DNA of 64,000 nt from Streptomyces canus (lineage in GTDB: Bacteria; Actinomycetota; Actinomycetes; Streptomycetales; Streptomycetaceae), in the NCBI RefSeq assembly GCF_001514145.1, contig NZ_KQ948669.1:186001-250000 (forward strand), written 5' to 3'. Shown here one piece after another: positions 59,236 through 64,000 of the stretch. How positions within the stretch are numbered: position 1 is the stretch's first letter; the number at the start of each line of letters is the position of its first letter. The notes below the pieces were generated by a model. It had not been told where the DNA came from, did not search any database, and saw only the letters and a program-made list of their open reading frames with translations. A program made the translations under genes and the position numbers.

Positions 59236-59652
59236 GTGAGCGAGCCGTTTTCCGTGCCGGTGACCGTCCGCGGGTACGAGACGGACGTACAGGGCCACCT
59301 CAACCAGAGCGTGTACCTCAACTACGCGGAGCACGCCCGCTGGTCACTGCTCAGAGCGGCCGGGATCACCCAGGCCGGACTCATCGGCAGCGGGGTGGGT
59401 CCGGTGGCGCTGGAGACCACCATCCGCTACCTGCGCGAGCTGCTGGCCGGTGACGAGGTGGAGGTGACCTGCGCCTTCGAGTGGGGCGAGGGCAAGACCT
59501 TCCGCATACGGCAGACCATCCGCAAGCAGGACGGCACCGTGGCGGCCGAGATCACCGCGGTCGGCGGGCTGATGGACCTCAAGGAGCGGCGCCTGGTCGC
59601 GAACGCGGGCGAGGTCTTCAAGGAGCTGGCCACGGACCCGGGCCTGTTGTAG
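59236..59652 (+). CDS. Acyl-CoA thioesterase (4-hydroxybenzoyl-CoA thioesterase-like hotdog)
   Basis: This 138-residue hotdog-fold protein has the pattern YETDVQGHLNQSVYLNYAEHARWSLL, where Asp and Tyr/Asn positions match the YbgC/4HBT active site (Asp about 16). It should hydrolyse acyl-CoA in the cytoplasm. Start is GTG at 59236. It ends one base before the convergent HxlR gene stop. Confidence 0.85.
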   Translation: MSEPFSVPVTVRGYETDVQGHLNQSVYLNYAEHARWSLLRAAGITQAGLIGSGVGPVALETTIRYLRELLAGDEVEVTCAFEWGEGKTFRIRQTIRKQDGTVAAEITAVGGLMDLKERRLVANAGEVFKELATDPGLL

Positions 59653-59653
59653 C

Positions 59654-60049
59654 TCAGGCCGGCTCCGGCTCGCGCTCGGCGTCGTACTCCGCCCGCGCCT
59701 CGGCGATGTAGACCCTGTTGCGCTCGGCCCAGTCGGTCAGGCGCTGCAGTGTCTCGTGCAACTCGCGGGCGACCGGCGTGAGTTCGTATTCGACTTTGGG
59801 CGGCACCGTCGGGTGCACGGTGCGGGTGACGAGGCCGTCGCGCTCCAGATTGCGCAGGGTCAGGGTCAGCATGCGGCGGCTGATGCCCTCGATGCTGCGT
59901 TCCAACTCGGTGAAGCGGATGGGCCCATGGGCGGCCGCGACGAGGATCTGCACGCTCCATTTGCCGGAGACCCTGTCAAGAACCTCCCGCACCGGACACG
60001 CGTGTGCGTTCACGACCTGGACGGTAACACCGGTGTTCCCCTGGGACAT
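59654..60049 (-). CDS. HxlR-family transcriptional regulator (short form)
   Basis: This 131-residue regulator is a single HxlR winged-helix domain: ACPVREVLDRVSGKWSVQIL, GPIRFTELERSIEGISRRMLTLTLRNLERDGLVTR and YELTPVARELHETLQRL. The N-terminal Cys (about 18) is the conserved sensing residue of the family. It is divergent from an MFS exporter gene, so it likely represses the exporter until a toxic compound is sensed. An inverted repeat ACAAGT-N14-ACTTGT in the gap is a candidate operator. Confidence 0.9.
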   Translation of the reverse strand: MSQGNTGVTVQVVNAHACPVREVLDRVSGKWSVQILVAAAHGPIRFTELERSIEGISRRMLTLTLRNLERDGLVTRTVHPTVPPKVEYELTPVARELHETLQRLTDWAERNRVYIAEARAEYDAEREPEPA

Positions 60050-60100
60050 CGAACTGCCTCCTTACGCCGTCCTCCATGGTCACTGACGATGTTCCCCGTT

Positions 60101-60126
60101 ACAAGTCGTGCACCTGAGCCACTTGT
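60101..60126. promoter_or_regulatory. Candidate operator between the HxlR and MFS genes
   Basis: ACAAGT (60101-60106) and ACTTGT (60121-60126) form an inverted repeat with a 14-bp spacer, itself containing GTGCAC. It lies between divergent starts at 60049 and 60160. Confidence 0.4.
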
Positions 60127-60159
60127 CGGAACCCACGGAGAATGCGGAGGCCCGCCGCC

Positions 60160-61590
60160 ATGACGGCCGTTGTCGAGACCCCGACGCGAACACTGCACCG
60201 AACGTACTCCCGCTGGACGGCCCTCGTCGTCCTGTGCGCGGGAACGCTCATGACGATCCTGGACGGCAACATCGTCACGGTCGCCATGCCGGCCATCCAG
60301 AGCGACCTCGGTTTCTCGGGGCCGGGCCTCGCCTGGGTGGTCAACGCCTACCTGATCCCGTTCGGCGGGCTGCTGCTTCTCGTGGGCCGCCTCGGCGACC
60401 TGGTCGGCCGCAAGCGGATGTTCGCGGCGGGGCTGGCCGTGTTCACGGCGGCGTCCGTGCTGTGCGGGGTGGCCACGAGCCAGGGCATGCTGATCGCGGC
60501 GCGTGCCCTGCAGGGCGTGGGCGGGGCGATGACCTCGGCCGTGGTGCTCGGCATGCTGGTCGCCCTGTTCCCCGAACCACGTGAACAGGCCCGCGCAATC
60601 GCGGTGTTCAGCGCGGTGGGCGCTGCGGGAGGGGCGCTGGGCACGTTCCTCGGCGGGGCGTTGACGCAGGCCCTGAACTGGCACTGGATCTTCCTGATCA
60701 ACCTGCCGATCGGGATCGTCGCCCTGCTGGCGGCGGTCCGGGTGCTCGATGCGGAGGACGGCGAAGGTCTGGGCCGGGGCGCGGACTATCCGGGGGCCGC
60801 GCTGGTCACCGGGGCGCTGATGCTGACGGTGTACGTGATCGTCGGGTCCGGCGACCGCGCGGTGACCACGACACTCCTGCTGGCCCTGCTCGCCCTCGCC
60901 CTGTTCACGGCGTTCACCGTCCGGCAGGCCCGGGCCGTCCGTCCCCTGCTGAGGCTGCGGCTGTTCGGCTCCCGGCTGCTGTCCGGCGCGAACGCCGTCC
61001 AGATCCTGATGATCGCCACGATGTACGGCTTCCAGTTCCTCGGGGCGCTGTACGTCCAACGCGTGCTGGGGTTCGGCGAGTTGCTCACCGGCACGGCGTT
61101 CCTGCCGGCGCCGATCGTCATCGGGGTGCTGATGCTCGGACTGTCGGCACGGACCATCGGGCGCTTCGGGGCGTACCGGGTGCTGCTGGCGGGGCTCGTG
61201 CTCATTGTCGCCGGGATGGCCCTGCTGAGCCGTGCCCCTGCCGACGGCTCGTACGTGGTCGACGTCCTTCCGGTGCTGCTTCTGCTCGCCACCGGGTTCG
61301 CCGCCGCGATGCCCGCGCTGACCGGGCTCGCCATGTCGGGGGCTCGCGAGGAGGACGCGGGGCTGGCGTCCGGGTTGTTCAACACCACGCAGGTGGTGGG
61401 AGGTTCGCTGGGGCTGGCGGTGCTGTCGGTGCTGGCGGCTGGACGGACGGAGGGGCTGCTGGAGGGCGGGACGGGCTTGGTAGCGGCCACCGCGGAGGGG
61501 TACCAGGTGGCGTTCCGGGTGGGGACGGGGATCGCGGTGGGGGCGTTGGTGCTCGCTGCGGTGGTGCTCCGGCCGCGAGGGAAGGTGTGA
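60160..61590 (+). CDS. MFS drug exporter (DHA2, 14-helix type)
   Basis: This 476-residue transporter has about 14 hydrophobic segments. It carries DGNIVTVAMPAIQSDLGFSG (motif D1-like), GRLGDLVGRKRMF (motif A), and LFLINLPIG-type sequence after ALNWHWIF, all of the DHA2/EmrB-type family. It should export drugs or own metabolites with proton uptake. ATG 60160 is preferred to the ATG at 60142 because GCGGAGG then has normal spacing. Probably repressed by the divergent HxlR protein. Confidence 0.9.
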   Translation: MTAVVETPTRTLHRTYSRWTALVVLCAGTLMTILDGNIVTVAMPAIQSDLGFSGPGLAWVVNAYLIPFGGLLLLVGRLGDLVGRKRMFAAGLAVFTAASVLCGVATSQGMLIAARALQGVGGAMTSAVVLGMLVALFPEPREQARAIAVFSAVGAAGGALGTFLGGALTQALNWHWIFLINLPIGIVALLAAVRVLDAEDGEGLGRGADYPGAALVTGALMLTVYVIVGSGDRAVTTTLLLALLALALFTAFTVRQARAVRPLLRLRLFGSRLLSGANAVQILMIATMYGFQFLGALYVQRVLGFGELLTGTAFLPAPIVIGVLMLGLSARTIGRFGAYRVLLAGLVLIVAGMALLSRAPADGSYVVDVLPVLLLLATGFAAAMPALTGLAMSGAREEDAGLASGLFNTTQVVGGSLGLAVLSVLAAGRTEGLLEGGTGLVAATAEGYQVAFRVGTGIAVGALVLAAVVLRPRGKV

Positions 61591-61645
61591 GCCGCCTTCG
61601 GATGTGCCGCGCTGTGCCGTCTCGCGACTGCGGATACGTCGTGGT

Positions 61646-61706
61646 TGAGCGCGCAGTTCCCCGCGCCCCTTTGGGGCGTCCAGGGGCGCGGGGAACTGCG
61701 CGCTCA
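61646..61706. terminator. 25-bp perfect stem between MFS and NmrA-like genes
   Basis: Arms 61646-61670 and 61682-61706 are complementary over 25 bp (core GCGCAGTTCCCCGCGCCCC) with an 11-base loop TTGGGGCGTCC. The right arm includes the stop codon of the convergent NmrA-like gene. It should terminate both transcripts. The smaller hairpin at 13857-13873 shares its core. Confidence 0.85.
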
Positions 61707-62558
61707 GCCCCCGCCGAACGCCCCCGCGTGGTCTTCCGCCCACTGCCGATACGTCCGCGCCGGACGCCCCAGCATCTCCTCCACATCCCCGGTGACCACC
61801 TCGTTTCCGCCCTCGGCCACGAAGCGGACGCTCCGCAGCATCCCCTCCGCCAACTCCTCGCTCCAGCCCGAGGCGACCAGCAGTTCACGCGTCTGGGACG
61901 GGGTCAGGTCACGGAGTTCCACGGGGCCGCCGAGCACCTCTGCCAGCGCGGCCGCCTGGCCCTGGGGGCTGAGCGTCTCGGGGCCGGTCAGGGTGTACGT
62001 CCGCCCCACGTGCCCCGGACCGATCAGCGCCGCGACCGCGATCTCGGCGACATCCCGCGGGTCCACGACCCCCTGTCGGCCCGAGCCCAGCATGTTCGGC
62101 ACCGGCTCACCCGAGCGGAGCGCCTCCGCCCAGCTCAACGTGTTCGACGCGAAGACGGACGGGCGCAGGATCACCCATTCCAGCCCGCTTTCCCGGACCG
62201 CCTCCTCACCGTGTCCGTGCGCGATGCCCCCCAGGCCGGTTCTGGGATCGCCCGCCATGATCGCCGAAAGCTTCACGATCCGCCGGACCCCGGCCGCCCG
62301 AGCCGCCTCGGCCATCCCGCGGTCGCTGTCCCGGTCCTCCGGACCGAAGACGCCGACGAGGAAGGCGCGGTCGACACCGGCCATGGCCGCCGCCACCGAA
62401 CCGGCGTCACGGTGATGGCCGCGCGCCGCCTCCACGCCGGGCGGCAACTCGGCCCTGCCAGGGTCCCGCGTGAGCGCGCGCACCTTCTCTCCGCGCGCCA
62501 CGAGCTGTCGTACTACCTCACTGCCGATGGTGCCGGTGGCACCCGTTACGAGGATCAT
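61704..62558 (-). CDS. NmrA/SDR-atypical NAD(P)H-binding protein
   Basis: This 284-residue protein opens with the Rossmann motif ILVTGATGTIGSEVVRQL and has the NmrA-family layout RGEKVRALTRDP, VDRAFLVGVFGPED and VKLSAIMAGD in place of the SDR Tyr/Lys pair. A C-terminal segment with PSQTRELLVASGWSEELAEGML follows. It may sense NADP(H) or reduce quinones. It is divergent from an AraC-family gene, its possible regulator, and shares a terminator with the MFS gene. Start ATG 62558. Confidence 0.85.
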   Translation of the reverse strand: MILVTGATGTIGSEVVRQLVARGEKVRALTRDPGRAELPPGVEAARGHHRDAGSVAAAMAGVDRAFLVGVFGPEDRDSDRGMAEAARAAGVRRIVKLSAIMAGDPRTGLGGIAHGHGEEAVRESGLEWVILRPSVFASNTLSWAEALRSGEPVPNMLGSGRQGVVDPRDVAEIAVAALIGPGHVGRTYTLTGPETLSPQGQAAALAEVLGGPVELRDLTPSQTRELLVASGWSEELAEGMLRSVRFVAEGGNEVVTGDVEEMLGRPARTYRQWAEDHAGAFGGG

Positions 62559-62654
62559 GACCACCACCGTGCGTCCCGCGGGGCACCGGACGATAGGAAA
62601 TTCCGGCACGTTTCGCGCGCCCGAACCCCCCGGCCCCGCGCTTACGGTGGACGC

Positions 62655-63467
62655 GTGACCAACTCCGTTTCCGGGCGGGCCCTGCGCACCCCCGACGAGC
62701 TGCGTCCGTGGATCGCAGGGATCAAGACCCTGGCCGTCGAGGGGGCGGATCCGCGGAAGCCGTTCGTCCAGCTGCCCGACCCCACGACCAAGGTGATCGT
62801 CCGCAGTGAGGCGCGGGGCCGGCCCACCCTGCTGGTCTCCGGGCCCCGGGTCCGGGCCGCGTACCACGCGGGCAAGCGGCAGGTGTCCTGCACGGAGGTA
62901 CGGCTGGCGCCGGGAGCCGTCCGGCCGCTGCTCGGTGTCCCGGCCGTCGACCTTCTCGGGCGGATCGTCCCGCTGGGCGCGCTGCCGGGCCGGCCCGCGC
63001 GGCAACTGGCGTACGAACTCCGATGGCTGGAGCCCGACGAGGTCGTCGCCCGGCTCGCGGACGTCCTCCCGGGCCTGCTGCCCACCGCGGCCGGCGGGAC
63101 ACGGGCCGAGCTGCTGCGGGCCGCCGTCGCCGCGCTGTCCGTGCGCTCGGGTCACATACCCGGTCACGTCAGGGAGGTGGCTCGTGAACTCGCCGTCAGT
63201 GAGCGTCAGTTGCGCAACCTGTTCAGCGAGGGTGTCGGCCTCTCGCCGAAGCACTACGCCCGCATCGACCGCGTCCGCGCCGTGCTCGCCCATGCCACCG
63301 AGCTGGCCTCGGCCGAACTGGCCGCCGTCACCGGCTACTACGACCAGTCCCACATGACGTCCGACTTCCGCACCCTGATGGGCGTCCCGCCGCGCTCCTA
63401 CTTCACCGGACGGCTTCCCGCTCCCCGCTCCTGCCAGGTGATCGACAGAGATGCGATTTCCCAGTGA
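62655..63467 (+). CDS. AraC-family transcriptional regulator
   Basis: This 270-residue regulator has an N-terminal sensing half (DUF6597-like, about 1-140; PFVQLPDPTTKVIVRSEARG) and a C-terminal AraC double helix-turn-helix (about 165-260) with VREVARELAVSERQLRNLF and VTGYYDQSHMTSDFRTLMG. Start is GTG 62655. It is divergent from the NmrA-like gene and probably controls it. Its final codons overlap the start of the chitosanase gene by 17 bp in another frame. Confidence 0.88.
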   Translation: MTNSVSGRALRTPDELRPWIAGIKTLAVEGADPRKPFVQLPDPTTKVIVRSEARGRPTLLVSGPRVRAAYHAGKRQVSCTEVRLAPGAVRPLLGVPAVDLLGRIVPLGALPGRPARQLAYELRWLEPDEVVARLADVLPGLLPTAAGGTRAELLRAAVAALSVRSGHIPGHVREVARELAVSERQLRNLFSEGVGLSPKHYARIDRVRAVLAHATELASAELAAVTGYYDQSHMTSDFRTLMGVPPRSYFTGRLPAPRSCQVIDRDAISQ

Positions 63468-64000
63468 CCTGCCCAGAACCGCCGCCCGCCGCACGCTGCT
63501 CGCCGTCCTCGGAGCCGGGGCCTTGAGCACCCAGTTGCCGTCCGACGAGGCCGCCGACGCGACCGGGCTCGACGATCCGGACAAGAAGGACCTCGCGATG
63601 CGGCTGGTGTCCAGCGCGGAGAACTCCTCGCTGGACTGGCAGGCGCAGTACACGTACATCGAGGACATCGGGGACGGCCGCGGCTACACCGCCGGCATCA
63701 TCGGTTTCTGCTCCGGTACGAGCGACATGCTGGCGCTGGTCGAGCTGTACACACGGCGGGCCTCCGACAACCCCCTGGCCCCCTATCTGCCCGCCCTGCG
63801 CGCGGTGGACGGCACCGACTCGCACGACGGGCTGGACCCGGGCTTTCCCTCGGCCTGGCGGAAGGCGGCGCGGACCTCCGCCTTCCGCCGGGCGCAGCGG
63901 GACGAGCGGGACCGCGGCTACTTCGACCCGGCGGTCGCGTGTGCCAAGGAGGACGGCCTAGGCACGCTCGGCCAGTTCGTCTACTACGACGCGATGGTCA
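63451..64000 (+). CDS. csn: GH46 chitosanase, 3' end cut by the window
   Basis: About 183 residues are visible before the window ends. A twin-arginine-type signal (AARRTLLAVLGAGALS) leads into GLDDPDKKDLAMRLVSSAEN and YTYIEDIGDGRGYT, matching chitosanase of Streptomyces N174. The catalytic Glu (SSAEN, about 57) and Asp (IGDG, about 75) correspond to Glu22 and Asp40 there. FDPAVACAKEDGLGTLGQFVYYDA is also conserved. It should cleave chitosan outside the cell. ATG 63451 overlaps the AraC gene end, so expression may be coupled. Confidence 0.9.
   Translation, partial: MRFPSDLPRTAARRTLLAVLGAGALSTQLPSDEAADATGLDDPDKKDLAMRLVSSAENSSLDWQAQYTYIEDIGDGRGYTAGIIGFCSGTSDMLALVELYTRRASDNPLAPYLPALRAVDGTDSHDGLDPGFPSAWRKAARTSAFRRAQRDERDRGYFDPAVACAKEDGLGTLGQFVYYDAMV

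Noticed and set aside
1..64000. CRISPR array, prophage or secondary-metabolite synthase cluster
   Set aside because: No spaced identical repeats, no phage structural genes and no PKS/NRPS modules were seen; the P450 and siderophore synthetases stand without such context.

Overview
The window is high-GC actinobacterial DNA (about 72% GC by hand count of a sample line outside the island) and is almost certainly Streptomyces. The supports are strong third-position GC bias with long antisense shadow frames, the AllR-type allantoin cluster next to malate synthase, an RNase Sa-like secreted ribonuclease, GTG/TTG starts, 4-bp ATGA overlaps and a GH46 chitosanase close to the Streptomyces N174 enzyme. 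No rRNA, tRNA or CRISPR array was seen.

Layout. 1-6.1 kb: secreted CocE/X-Pro-type hydrolase, a lone gluA ATPase, a small unknown, and a minus-strand set pcaL, metallo-hydrolase, exonuclease III. 6.1-13.7 kb: repeat-bearing spacer, a SNF2 helicase translationally coupled to a SWIM zinc-finger protein, and a ROK glucokinase coupled to a membrane-anchored unknown. 13.8-21.4 kb: GntR regulator divergent from a Gfo/Idh/MocA oxidoreductase, a histidine kinase/response regulator/P450 run, small secreted proteins and an SDR. 21.4-28 kb: allantoin and glyoxylate use (allB-alc, IclR regulator, aceB), with a shared tandem 15-bp motif in front of three of these genes.

28.2-47.5 kb: an 18.4-kb island lies between 37-bp direct repeats that both fall in the 5' coding region of a HipA-like kinase gene. 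It carries a decayed tyrosine integrase, an IS21 istB fragment, an acetyltransferase and a glycan-use locus: two LacI regulators, a sugar ABC transporter (binding protein and two permeases, no ATPase), a secreted GH32 fructanase with a nested domain insertion, a cytoplasmic GH32, a GH3 and a Tat-exported GH30 with carbohydrate-binding modules. The displaced original hipA 5' end remains at the far edge. Without the island, an IucA/IucC synthetase gene, hipA and an Rdx-like gene would form one run of closely spaced genes.

47.5-64 kb: a divergent pair of IucA/IucC siderophore synthetases, a secreted von Willebrand A protein with partner, a triplicated terminator segment, an HxlR regulator facing alaA across paired operators, an unusual membrane protein with a short partner sharing a glycine-rich motif, a histidine phosphatase, a thioesterase, an HxlR/MFS pair, an NmrA-like/AraC pair and the start of a chitosanase cut by the window end.

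How the parts work together. The allantoin genes yield glyoxylate, which malate synthase consumes, and one IclR regulator probably controls all of them. The island looks like a mobile module for fructan, and possibly beta-glucan, capture. Secreted GH32 and GH30 would cut polymer, the ABC system would import oligosaccharides using an ATPase encoded elsewhere, and cytoplasmic GH32 and GH3 would finish the breakdown under LacI control. These assignments come from sequence motifs read by eye, with no database search.
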